From the NCBI GenBank assembly GCA_039819545.1, contig JBCBRS010000003.1:124001-188000 (forward strand): a stretch of 64,000 nucleotides of DNA, written 5' to 3'. How positions within the stretch are numbered: position 1 is the first letter of the stretch; every line of letters starts with the position of its first letter. Both the position numbers and the translations under genes were made by a program. This DNA is from CALLPQ01 sp039819545. GTDB taxonomy: Bacteria > Pseudomonadota > Alphaproteobacteria > Caulobacterales > Parvularculaceae. This document shows, one piece after another, positions 55,273 through 63,601 of this stretch. A model generated the notes under the pieces. The model did not search any database. It was given only the letters and a program-made list of their open reading frames with translations, and was not told the DNA's origin.

Positions 55273-56589
55273 TTAATTGATATCATCACCTTGACGTGTA
55301 CCGACGAACCCGCCGACCGCCTGGATATCGTCATTCCCAAACTGTAGGGTACCACCAACTTCGGCGGCACGTGGTCCAAAGAAGGCGCCATCAACCGTGC
55401 CGCGCAAGGACCGGTCGTCAGTACCTACCAGGGTACCGTCAAAGCGATTGGCCTCGATAACGCCTGACCCTGCAAGATTTACAAACGGTGTGAAGAGGGT
55501 GGTGCCATCGGTGTCGGCGGTGCCTAGAATGGTCAGAACGTCATAATTGACCCGGCGTGCCGAAAAATCTGCCGTAAGATTTACGCTTCCGGTCAGGAAG
55601 ACGCGGTCGCCGTCGCGCTGCACGTAGCCACCGATGGTCGTATCATAAGAAGCGGTGCCATTATTGGGGACTTCTTCAACGGGTGTCTGGATACCGAATA
55701 CACTCGCGCCAAACGTGACGTCCGTATCTGGATTATTGACCGGCAAAACATTCCAAAGCCCCAGAAACGCGTAGTTTGGTTCCACACCGGGATTGTTGCC
55801 CCGGATTTTGAGTGGCGAGAAAAAGCCGCCATTGGAGCCTTCGTGCTGAATAAAATCCGCATCAAAGATGGCATTACTGAACTCCCCTAACGCTTCGAGA
55901 AGCGATGCCGCCGCCATGGGACCGATTGTGGAGCCGAGGATTGATGGGTTGTCGTTAGAAATTTCCTGCAGATCACGCACAAGCACATCCACCGCTGCCG
56001 GATTGTTTCGTAACTCCTCAACGGAAGTCGCGCCATTGGGCAGAACCACATTGCCCGGGAAGAAGTTCGTGAACCGCTCAGGCAATGAAGAAATGGTGAT
56101 TGCCTCTACCGGATTTTCAAAACCAACGACGTCTTCGTCGGGCCGAAATAGGAGAAGCGGGCCGATTGTGTCGGTGATGCGCACGTTGTCTTGAGCCAGG
56201 TCAAAGGTCAGACTTCCCGTGTTGCGGTCAAAATCGACAATACCGCCGGGGTCATCAAACGTGGTTTGGCTGGAGGAAACAGTCTCAATCCCCGTCACCT
56301 CATTGCGTCGGCCGGTGATAAAAGCAGACGCCACCTCAAAGCGCTGATCGCGCGCGGAGAACCGCGCCGGGGACGCGGCGGACAGAACGGTGATGTTTTC
56401 ATTAGGCTCGGGCACGGTGCCCTCATTGCCCACGAGCGGCGGGGCAAAGGGACCATTCACAACCCCCGTGGTTGAGGAGCAGGCTGCGATGCCGGAAAAC
56501 GCCAAAAGTATGGGCAAGCGGCTAACTGCTGCGCGCAAGCGCCGATTTCGATTGGCTGGTTTATGGGTCGATACTGGCCGGTGAGACAT
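55273..56589 (-). CDS. TbpB-like surface lipoprotein, probable Slam substrate
   Basis: 438 residues from the ATG at 56587-56589, with AGGGA 9 nt upstream. The leader LAFSGIAAC gives lipidated C37. The C-terminal third is a beta-barrel domain with the signature RGTVDGAFFGPRAAEVGGTL and AVGGFVGTRQ, shared with transferrin-binding protein B C-lobes and other Slam substrates. The middle is asparagine and glycine rich and should be surface exposed. It faces the Slam-like gene, so the two are probably partners. Host-iron binding is not implied; in free-living relatives the ligand is unknown. Confidence 0.84.
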   Translation of the reverse strand: MSHRPVSTHKPANRNRRLRAAVSRLPILLAFSGIAACSSTTGVVNGPFAPPLVGNEGTVPEPNENITVLSAASPARFSARDQRFEVASAFITGRRNEVTGIETVSSSQTTFDDPGGIVDFDRNTGSLTFDLAQDNVRITDTIGPLLLFRPDEDVVGFENPVEAITISSLPERFTNFFPGNVVLPNGATSVEELRNNPAAVDVLVRDLQEISNDNPSILGSTIGPMAAASLLEALGEFSNAIFDADFIQHEGSNGGFFSPLKIRGNNPGVEPNYAFLGLWNVLPVNNPDTDVTFGASVFGIQTPVEEVPNNGTASYDTTIGGYVQRDGDRVFLTGSVNLTADFSARRVNYDVLTILGTADTDGTTLFTPFVNLAGSGVIEANRFDGTLVGTDDRSLRGTVDGAFFGPRAAEVGGTLQFGNDDIQAVGGFVGTRQGDDIN

Positions 56590-57049
56590 CCCCAACATTC
56601 CCTCTATGATTTTGCGATGACGCCCACGTCGGGCGCTTTGCGTTCAGCGAATGCTACTCAAAGAAGGTGAAATCCGGGTTAAGTATTGCGCCAGCATTGC
56701 TATTGTGCCGCAAACCTCTGATTGAGAAAGGATGCCAGCATGGCTTGCGCCGGACCGCACCAGGCGGCGTGGGAAAAAATCACATTCGCCCTGATCAGCC
56801 GCTTGCAGGGGGAATTGCGGCAACCTATATCCCCGACAGCATTACAATCCGGCGTCAAAATCTGAAGCCTTCAGCATTGGTGATCGCCGGGGCGTTAGCA
56901 TTAACTGAAACTTATCAGGGTGTGTGGTCTTTATCTGCGCGCGTTTTGCGCCCGTGATGCCCTACTGGGCTTATTACGCCAGGGGCACGCAACGGGGCAG
57001 ATTTAAAAGCCAATTTCCCCTGTGACGGACAGGGTTTGAGGAGAAGAGA
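56590..57049. other. Upstream region of dnaK
   Basis: 460 nt between the surface lipoprotein gene and dnaK. It holds the divergent promoters. No convincing gene: the one longer open frame has no ribosome site or recognisable protein. A heat-shock-type promoter is seen at 56802-56830. Confidence 0.5.
56802..56830 (+). promoter_or_regulatory. Candidate sigma-32 promoter of dnaK
   Basis: CTTG, 18 nt, CCTATAT: a good match to the alphaproteobacterial heat-shock promoter (CTTG-N17/18-CYTAT). It would give a leader of about 215 nt before dnaK. Confidence 0.4.
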
Positions 57050-58975
57050 ATGGCTAAAGTCATTGGGATCGACCTGGGCACGACCAACAGCTGTGTTGCT
57101 GTTATGGAAGGTAAAGAGCCGCGGGTCATTGAGAATGCCGAAGGATCGCGGACAACCCCTTCCGTGGTTGCCTTTGCTGAAGACGGTGAGCGGCTGATCG
57201 GTCAACCGGCGAAACGCCAGGCGGTGACGAATCCGGAGAACACGGTCTTTGCGATTAAACGCCTGATCGGCCGACCGTTTGACGACGAGACCGTCAAAAA
57301 GGACAAAGGCATGGTCCCTTACGACATTATCAAGGCCGATAATGGCGATGCGTGGGTACAGTCGCGCGGCGAGAAGTATGCCCCATCACAGATTTCGGCC
57401 TTCATCCTGCAAAAGATGAAAGAAACGGCTGAGGATTTTCTGGGCGATACGGTTACCCAAGCGGTAATCACCGTTCCCGCCTACTTTAACGATGCCCAGC
57501 GTCAGGCAACAAAAGACGCCGGTAAAATTGCCGGTCTCGAAGTGTTGCGGATCATCAACGAGCCCACAGCCGCCGCTCTTGCCTATGGCCTTGATAAAAA
57601 AGACGGCAAGAAAATCGCTGTCTTTGACCTTGGTGGGGGGACGTTCGACGTATCCGTCCTGGAGATTGGTGACGGTGTTTTTGAAGTGTTGGCGACCAAC
57701 GGCGACACCTTCCTCGGCGGGGAAGACTTCGATTTGCGGATCGTTGAATATTTAACAAAAGAGTTCAAAAAAGAATCCGGCATTGATCTGAAGCAGGATA
57801 AAATGGCGCTTCAGCGTTTGAAAGATGAAGCCGAAAAAGCCAAAAAAGAGCTTTCCTCAACCTCACAATATGAGGTGAACCTGCCCTTTATCACGGCAGA
57901 CGCTTCTGGCCCGAAACACCTCAACCTGAAACTATCCCGCGCGAAGCTTGAGAGCCTTGTTGAGGACCTTGTCAAACGGACGATTGATCCGTGTAAGGCG
58001 GCCTTGAAAGATGCTGGCCTCACCTCGGGCGACATCGACGAGGTTGTACTTGTTGGCGGAATGACCCGCATGCCCAAGGTCCAGGAGACGGTGAAAACCT
58101 TCTTTGGCCGCGAGCCCCATAAAGGCGTGAACCCCGATGAAGTTGTGGCCCTTGGCGCAGCGATTCAGGCCGGTGTTCTGCAGGGCGATGTAAAAGACGT
58201 TCTTCTCTTGGACGTAACGCCGCTGTCGCTTGGTATTGAAACACTTGGCGGTGTCTTTACGCGCCTCATTGATCGCAACACGACGATTCCCACCAAGAAA
58301 AGTCAGGTTTTCTCCACTGCTGAAGACAATCAGTCAGCGGTGACAATTCGGGTGTTCCAAGGTGAGCGAGAAATGGCCGCAGATAACAAGATGCTTGGCC
58401 AGTTTGACCTCATGGGCATTCCGCCCGCACCGCGCGGCGTCCCCCAGGTTGAAGTGACCTTCGATATCGACGCAAACGGCATCGTCCATGTGTCAGCGAA
58501 AGACAAGGCCACGAATAAAGAGCAATCGATCCGTATCCAGGCCTCCGGTGGTTTGAATGATGACGAAATCGATAAGATGGTGAAAGAGGCCGAGGCAAAC
58601 GCCGACGAAGACAAGCAGCGCCGCGAGTCCGTGGAGGCCCGCAACCGCGCGGAAGCTCTTGTTCATACAACGGAGCAGTCCTTGGGTGAGCATGGCGATA
58701 AACTTGGCCCCGAAGATAAATCCGCGATCGAAGCCGCGACGCTTGAATTGCGCAAAGTGCTCGATAACGAAAATTCAAGCGTGGAAGACGTTAATACCGC
58801 AGCGAACACGCTCGCCCAGGCATCCATGAAGCTTGGTGAGGCCATGTATCAGAGCCAGCAGGGCGCTGAAGGCGGCGAAGGTGGCTTCGAAGAAGGCCTC
58901 AAGGGCGGCGACGACGATGATGATGTTGTTGATGCCGACTTTGAAGAAGTCGACGGCGACGAGAACCGGAGCTAA
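57050..58975 (+). CDS. dnaK: Chaperone DnaK (Hsp70)
   Basis: 641 residues. GGAG before the ATG. The nucleotide-binding domain opens with GIDLGTTNSCVAV and has FDLGGGTFDVSVLEI; the interdomain linker DVLLLDVTPLSLG and the beta-sandwich follow; the tail is acidic (DDDDDVVDADFEEVDGDE), the usual alphaproteobacterial end. ATP-driven folding chaperone, working with DnaJ and GrpE (grpE not in the window). An intrinsic terminator lies between it and dnaJ, which would lower DnaJ relative to DnaK. Confidence 0.98.
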   Translation: MAKVIGIDLGTTNSCVAVMEGKEPRVIENAEGSRTTPSVVAFAEDGERLIGQPAKRQAVTNPENTVFAIKRLIGRPFDDETVKKDKGMVPYDIIKADNGDAWVQSRGEKYAPSQISAFILQKMKETAEDFLGDTVTQAVITVPAYFNDAQRQATKDAGKIAGLEVLRIINEPTAAALAYGLDKKDGKKIAVFDLGGGTFDVSVLEIGDGVFEVLATNGDTFLGGEDFDLRIVEYLTKEFKKESGIDLKQDKMALQRLKDEAEKAKKELSSTSQYEVNLPFITADASGPKHLNLKLSRAKLESLVEDLVKRTIDPCKAALKDAGLTSGDIDEVVLVGGMTRMPKVQETVKTFFGREPHKGVNPDEVVALGAAIQAGVLQGDVKDVLLLDVTPLSLGIETLGGVFTRLIDRNTTIPTKKSQVFSTAEDNQSAVTIRVFQGEREMAADNKMLGQFDLMGIPPAPRGVPQVEVTFDIDANGIVHVSAKDKATNKEQSIRIQASGGLNDDEIDKMVKEAEANADEDKQRRESVEARNRAEALVHTTEQSLGEHGDKLGPEDKSAIEAATLELRKVLDNENSSVEDVNTAANTLAQASMKLGEAMYQSQQGAEGGEGGFEEGLKGGDDDDDVVDADFEEVDGDENRS

Positions 58976-58999
58976 CATCAGCGCGCGGCAATGACATTA

Positions 59000-59034
59000 A
59001 CCGGGAGGGGGCAAAACCCCTTCCGGTATTTTAT
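59000..59034 (+). terminator. Intrinsic terminator between dnaK and dnaJ
   Basis: Stem ACCGGGAGGGG with CCCCTTCCGGT (one G-T wobble), a short GCAAAA loop, then ATTTTATT. It starts 25 nt past the dnaK stop and 130 nt before the dnaJ start. Confidence 0.8.
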
Positions 59035-59129
59035 TGCGGCCACTGTCAAAACGTAAACAAGGTCTTAATCGTCAGCCTACCGCTTTTCAGTGGTGTCGCG
59101 TGACGCAACCGCCTTACCTCGGAACAATT

Positions 59130-60269
59130 ATGGCTCAGGATTATTATAGCGTACTTGGTGTTGCCCGCGACGCCAGCCAGGCGGAAATCAAGTCTGCCTT
59201 TCGCAAAAGTGCGATGAAGTGGCATCCTGACCGTAACCCGGATAATCCGGAAGCGGAGAAAAACTTCAAAACCCTCGGGGAAGCCTATGAGGTTCTATCC
59301 GACGAAGAAAAACGCGCTGCTTATGACCGCTATGGTCACGATGCCTTCAAAGGCGGTGCCGGTGGGTTTGGTCAGGGTGCTGGCCAGGGTTTTAACGCGT
59401 CGGCGTTTTCGGATATTTTTGAGGATATCTTTGGCGACTTTATGGGCGGTGGTCGTGGCGGCGGGGGCCGCCGGGGCCCCGCACGCGGCGCAGACCTAAA
59501 ATACGAATTGGAGATTTCCCTCGAAGAAGCCTTCAAGGGGAAGAAAACGACCATTACCGTCCCGGGGTCCGTTACCTGTGAGGTTTGCGACGGATCAGGC
59601 GCAAAACCGGGCTCGTCGCCTGTGACGTGCCAAACCTGTAACGGTGTGGGCCGGGTTCGCGTTCAACAGGGCTTTTTCACGCTGGAACGCACATGCCCCA
59701 CCTGTATGGGTGACGGGAAAATCATTGCTGATCCGTGCACAAACTGTAATGGGCAAGGCCGGGTTACCAAGCAACGAACCTTGTCTGTTGATGTCCCTGC
59801 CGGAATCGAGAATGGGACGCGTATCCGTCTTTCCGGAGAGGGCGAAGCAGGCCCACGCGGTGGACCTGAAGGCGATCTTTATATTTTTGTGGGCGTCCTT
59901 GGCCACGAACTCTTTGAGCGCGATGGACCAGACCTTTACTGCGCGCTGCCGGTGCCCATGGCAACGGCTGTTCTTGGCGGTGATGTAGAGGCACCAACGA
60001 TAGATGGGGGCCGCGTCAAAATCACGGTCCCCGAGGGCGCTCAATCGGGCAAACGCTTTCGTCTGCGCGGTAAGGGCATGTCTCAGTTGAATGCTAAACA
60101 ACGGGGGGACCTCTATGTGGAAATTCGCGTCGAGACACCGGTCAAGCTCACAAGCCGTCAGAAAGAACTCATGCGTGAATTCCAGTCAGAATGCTCCGGG
60201 AGCGATAGTCCGGAGTCGAACAATTTCTTCCAAAAGGCTAAAAGCTTCTGGGACGGATTTACTGAGTAA
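59130..60269 (+). CDS. dnaJ: Chaperone DnaJ (Hsp40, type I)
   Basis: 379 residues from the ATG at 59130 (GGAA upstream); an upstream in-frame ATG at 59034 is rejected since the family begins AQDYYSVLGV. The J domain has HPD in WHPDRNP; a G/F-rich linker follows; four zinc repeats CxxCxGxG (CEVCDGSG, CQTCNGVG, CPTCMGDG, CTNCNGQG) are intact; then the client-binding domains. It stimulates DnaK ATP hydrolysis and delivers clients. Confidence 0.98.
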   Translation: MAQDYYSVLGVARDASQAEIKSAFRKSAMKWHPDRNPDNPEAEKNFKTLGEAYEVLSDEEKRAAYDRYGHDAFKGGAGGFGQGAGQGFNASAFSDIFEDIFGDFMGGGRGGGGRRGPARGADLKYELEISLEEAFKGKKTTITVPGSVTCEVCDGSGAKPGSSPVTCQTCNGVGRVRVQQGFFTLERTCPTCMGDGKIIADPCTNCNGQGRVTKQRTLSVDVPAGIENGTRIRLSGEGEAGPRGGPEGDLYIFVGVLGHELFERDGPDLYCALPVPMATAVLGGDVEAPTIDGGRVKITVPEGAQSGKRFRLRGKGMSQLNAKQRGDLYVEIRVETPVKLTSRQKELMREFQSECSGSDSPESNNFFQKAKSFWDGFTE

Positions 60270-60276
60270 GGCTATA

Positions 60277-60391
60277 GCGCGTTCACAAAAAGTGTTATCT
60301 TCAATGGTTCCCATCGATCGACTTAGGCTCGAACGCGCGAACCCCAAAAACCCTGGGCTGTGTACTTGATTCAACAAAGAATAGACGCACG
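60277..60391 (-). repeat. Interspersed palindromic repeat, copy C
   Basis: It fills nearly the whole 122-nt gap between the convergent dnaJ and dCTP deaminase genes. On the minus strand it reads GTGCGTCTATTCTTTGTTGA, then GGGTTCGCGCGTTCGAGC, GATGGGAACCATTGAAGAT and AACACTTTTTGTGAACGCGC. The GCAGTC closing arm is eroded. The left end abuts the deaminase stop codon (60392). Confidence 0.78.
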
Positions 60392-61480
60392 CTAGGCCTT
60401 AAAGTGCTTCGACAATTTCAGCCCTTGTCCTTGATAGTTTGATCGCACGCGGCTGCCATAGGGATTTTTGGGCGGTTGAAGCATGCGTTCATAAACAAGC
60501 CTTGCCACCAACTGGCCATCCCTGAGGACGAAGGGCGCATCATGGCTGCGCACCTCAAGGACCCCGCGCGACGGATGTTCAATGCCAAAGCCGGGGTCAA
60601 AAAAGCCGGCGTAATGGACGCGAAACTCCCCCAAGCCGGGGCTAATGGGTGTCATCTCGGCAGAGAGGTGTTGCGGGATGGTGAGCGCTTCGCGCGAGGC
60701 GAGAATATAGAATTCATCCGGATCAAGAATAATAAAACCGCTTTGCGGTGCGGTGATGGGTTCAAAGAAATCGTCCGCCCTTAACTGACCGATCTCTTCC
60801 AGATCAATGAGGCCGGAATGGCGCCGCGCGCGATACCCGATAATCTCATCCGGTGCGCCGCCAATTTGCACACGTACCCCCAATCCCCCTTGAAAATCAG
60901 GCTCTGGGTCATCGGTTAGGGGGTGGTTTCTATGCAAATGATTAAGCGCGTCAGCTTCAACGGCACAGGGCCCCGTTTTGAATCGCAACTGGTTCAGGCT
61001 GACCCCCTGACGGGCCAAAACGGAGAAAGATCGGGGGCAGATTTCGGCGTAGAGGGGACCTGAATAGCCTGCGCAGACCTTATCAAAGCTAGCAGTATGA
61101 TCAGTGACGAGACGAACGAACACGTCAATGCGCCCCGTGGAGCTTTTGGGGTTCGCGTATCCTTCGAGCGTGTTCGGAAGACGAAGGCTCTCGTTCAGTT
61201 GAACGAGATAAACGCAGCCACGCTCAAACACCGCCCCGTCGGCCAGAGAGAATTCCTGCATCAGGAGATCATCAGTCAGACAGTCAGCCACACCGCGCTG
61301 GCGCGAAGGCAGAAACGATGCCCGCACCCGCCAGGCTTTCGACCCAAGGGTTAAATCAAGGCTTGCCGGTTGAATCTGTGCTGGCGCCACCTGGCCATTT
61401 CCCGGCAGGATTGACCCGTCCTCAATCAAGGTGCTGATCAGTTCGGCAGGTAAAACGCCCGCTTCAGAGGCTGTGGACAT
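60392..61480 (-). CDS. dcd: 2'-deoxycytidine 5'-triphosphate deaminase, double-length type
   Basis: 362 residues, about twice the E. coli Dcd length, matching the alphaproteobacterial PF06559 type in which two dUTPase-fold halves are fused. Conserved blocks: QPASLDLTLGSKAWRVRASFLP, YANPKSSTGRIDVFVRLV, YSGPLYAEICPRSFSV in the first half, and the second half with GFIILDPDEFYILASRE and HYAGFFDPGFG. It makes dUTP from dCTP for thymidylate synthesis. Neighbours metZ and apaG are usual partners. Converges with dnaJ across a repeat element. Confidence 0.9.
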   Translation of the reverse strand: MSTASEAGVLPAELISTLIEDGSILPGNGQVAPAQIQPASLDLTLGSKAWRVRASFLPSRQRGVADCLTDDLLMQEFSLADGAVFERGCVYLVQLNESLRLPNTLEGYANPKSSTGRIDVFVRLVTDHTASFDKVCAGYSGPLYAEICPRSFSVLARQGVSLNQLRFKTGPCAVEADALNHLHRNHPLTDDPEPDFQGGLGVRVQIGGAPDEIIGYRARRHSGLIDLEEIGQLRADDFFEPITAPQSGFIILDPDEFYILASREALTIPQHLSAEMTPISPGLGEFRVHYAGFFDPGFGIEHPSRGVLEVRSHDAPFVLRDGQLVARLVYERMLQPPKNPYGSRVRSNYQGQGLKLSKHFKA

Positions 61481-61720
61481 TGTTTATCATCCCGGGGCCG
61501 CCCTTTTGGTGGTGTCATGGTGGACCGCGCTGGCCGGGGCATAGCATTGACGTGTTGGCTGTCAAAGCCTAAGCCCACGTTCGTCTCTCGCAGGGTTTGG
61601 GCCGGTCGGCTTGCGGCTGCGACAGTTTTAAGCGCGCGCGCGTCATAACCGCTAAAAGACCGGAGAACCTTGGTGCTAAGCCGCTGGGCAGGCGCACCGG
61701 TTTTTTCAGGATAACCACCC

Positions 61721-62959
61721 ATGGCGAATACGCCCCCCCAAAAAAAACCATCCAACGCATTGCGCCCCGAAACCATCGCTGTGCGGGCCGGTACGAACCG
61801 GGCTTTTCAAGAAACAAGTGAAGCGCTTTTCCTGAATTCGGGTTATGCGTATGACAGCCCGGAGCAGGCCGCCGCGCGCTTTACCGGTGATGATCCGGGG
61901 TACATTTACTCGCGATTTTCCAATCCCACCGTAGGGATGTTTGAAGACAGGCTTGCCGCCTTGGAAGGGGCCGGTCTGGACCAGCCCCTCTATTGCCGGG
62001 CAACGGCAACGGGCATGGCCGCCGTGACCGCAGCGGTCTTATGTCAGATGTCTGCAGGCGACCATATGGTTGCCTCGCGGGCATTGTTTGGCTCATGCCG
62101 CTACGTCGCCGACGATCTTTGCGCCCGCTTTGGTATCGAAACCACCTTTATTGACGGCACTAACCTTGACCAATGGTCGGCCGCTTGTGGCGACACGACA
62201 AAGCTTTTCTTTCTGGAGACGCCGTCCAACCCGGGATTACAGATCCTCGATCTGGCGGCCATCGCTCGCATCGCCCATGAAAGGGGTGTGCGGCTTCTCG
62301 TTGATAACGTGTTCGCCTCGCCAATTCTCCAGCAGCCCTTCGCATGGGGTGCAGACATTGTTGTCTATTCGGCTACCAAACACATGGACGGTCAGGGCCG
62401 TGTCCTCGGCGGTGCGATCCTTAGCCATGACGAAGCGTTTATCACCGAGACGCTGCAGCCTTTTTTGCGGAATACGGGCCCGGCGCTCAGCCCTTTTAAT
62501 GCCTGGGTGCTGTTAAAGTCGCTCGAAACGCTCGGCCTGCGGGTCAATGCCATGAGTGAATCCGCCGGGGCCTTGGCGCGCCGGGTGCATGGAGCCGCCA
62601 AGGTTGGTGTGCGCGTGACCTATCCTGGCCTTGGCGATACGACTGCGGCCACCATTGCCCGGCGCCAGATGGTGAGTGGCGGCAGTCTGTTGACCCTTGA
62701 GTTTGCTGGGGGTCAGCCCGCCGCCTTCGCCTTTTTATCAGCGTTAAGCTTGTTTGATATCTCAAATAACCTTGGTGATGCAAAGAGTTTGGCAACCCAC
62801 CCCTGGACCACAACCCATTCGCGCCTGAGTGAAGACGATCGCCTTACGCAAGGGGTGACACCCGGTCTTGTTCGGCTCTCGGTCGGTCTCGAACATGTGG
62901 AGGATCTCTGGGCTGATCTTGCCGCAGCCCTGGATCGGGCATTGCACAGCGCCGGGTAA
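61721..62959 (+). CDS. metZ: O-succinylhomoserine sulfhydrylase
   Basis: 412 residues, a PLP enzyme of the Cys/Met metabolism family. The N-terminal Y-S-R (GYIYSRFSNPT), the FLETPSNPG block, and the PLP-lysine in SATKHMDGQGRVLGG identify MetZ rather than a cystathionine gamma-synthase. It makes homocysteine directly from O-succinylhomoserine and sulfide for methionine synthesis. ApaG follows after 42 nt, with a 7-bp hairpin CGGCGAT/ATCGCCG at 62962-62979 in the gap. Confidence 0.92.
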   Translation: MANTPPQKKPSNALRPETIAVRAGTNRAFQETSEALFLNSGYAYDSPEQAAARFTGDDPGYIYSRFSNPTVGMFEDRLAALEGAGLDQPLYCRATATGMAAVTAAVLCQMSAGDHMVASRALFGSCRYVADDLCARFGIETTFIDGTNLDQWSAACGDTTKLFFLETPSNPGLQILDLAAIARIAHERGVRLLVDNVFASPILQQPFAWGADIVVYSATKHMDGQGRVLGGAILSHDEAFITETLQPFLRNTGPALSPFNAWVLLKSLETLGLRVNAMSESAGALARRVHGAAKVGVRVTYPGLGDTTAATIARRQMVSGGSLLTLEFAGGQPAAFAFLSALSLFDISNNLGDAKSLATHPWTTTHSRLSEDDRLTQGVTPGLVRLSVGLEHVEDLWADLAAALDRALHSAG

Positions 62960-63001
62960 ATCGGCGATACTGATCGCCGTGGGTTTGTAAGGGTATGGGT
63001 C

Positions 63002-63412
63002 ATGGATGTGCAATCGACGATTTATCAACGTGAGACAAACGGCATCCATGTGACCGTGGAACCAGCTTTTCTCGAAGACCAGTCGGATCCTGAAGCCAGC
63101 CATTTTGTCTGGGCCTACACCGTGCGGATCGCCAACCAGACCGAAAAGCCGGTGCGCCTGCGCGCGCGTCATTGGCAGATTACCGACGAGGTCGGCCGCA
63201 CCGAGGAAGTGATGGGCGAGGGCGTTGTGGGCGAACAGCCGTTGATTGAGCCCGGAACCCAGTTTGAATATACTTCGGGTGCGCCGCTTTCGACGCCCTC
63301 CGGCTTCATGGTGGGCACTTATCATATGGAGGCGGTTAATGGCGATCTATTCGATGTGGCGATCCCGGCCTTTTCTCTCGACAGCCCCCATGAGCAGCGT
63401 CGCGTTCACTAG
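63002..63412 (+). CDS. apaG: ApaG/Co2+-Mg2+ efflux family protein
   Basis: 136 residues, a single fibronectin-III-like domain. VWAYTVRIANQTEKPVRLRARHWQITD and the glycine motif GEGVVGEQPLIEPGTQFEYTSG are diagnostic. Linked in enterobacteria to Co2+ resistance and the apaH operon; the biochemical role is not settled. Its TAG stop lies in the first bases of repeat copy D. Confidence 0.94.
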   Translation: MDVQSTIYQRETNGIHVTVEPAFLEDQSDPEASHFVWAYTVRIANQTEKPVRLRARHWQITDEVGRTEEVMGEGVVGEQPLIEPGTQFEYTSGAPLSTPSGFMVGTYHMEAVNGDLFDVAIPAFSLDSPHEQRRVH

Positions 63413-63528
63413 ACTGCGTTTACGCTTTGTTGACTCAAAAACGCAGTCCAGATTCTTGAGTGATCGCGCGTTCGAACCCGAGTCGATGGATGGGAACCAT
63501 CGAAGATAACACTTTTTATTAACGCGCT
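63411..63528 (+). repeat. Interspersed palindromic repeat, copy D
   Basis: The most complete copy. AGACTGCGTTT and AAAACGCAGTC form an 8- to 10-bp stem around CTTTGTTGACTC; then GATCGCGCGTTCGAACCCG, the palindrome GATGGGAACCATC, and AACACTTTTTATTAACGCGC. It starts inside the apaG stop codon. Confidence 0.82.
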
Positions 63529-63601
63529 TTCGCGTTTGACGACCTGGTTTCCTTCTCACAGTTTTTTGTCGTTGATTTACCGGGCAGCAGTATAAGCACC
63601 C

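Noticed and set aside
56667..56957. 96-codon open frame between the surface lipoprotein gene and dnaK
   Set aside because: No ribosome site and no protein-like pattern; it overlaps the candidate dnaK heat-shock promoter.
63450..63475. GTTCGAACC segment in the repeats resembling a tRNA T-loop
   Set aside because: No acceptor, D or anticodon arms can be drawn around any copy; the motif is just part of the repeat core.
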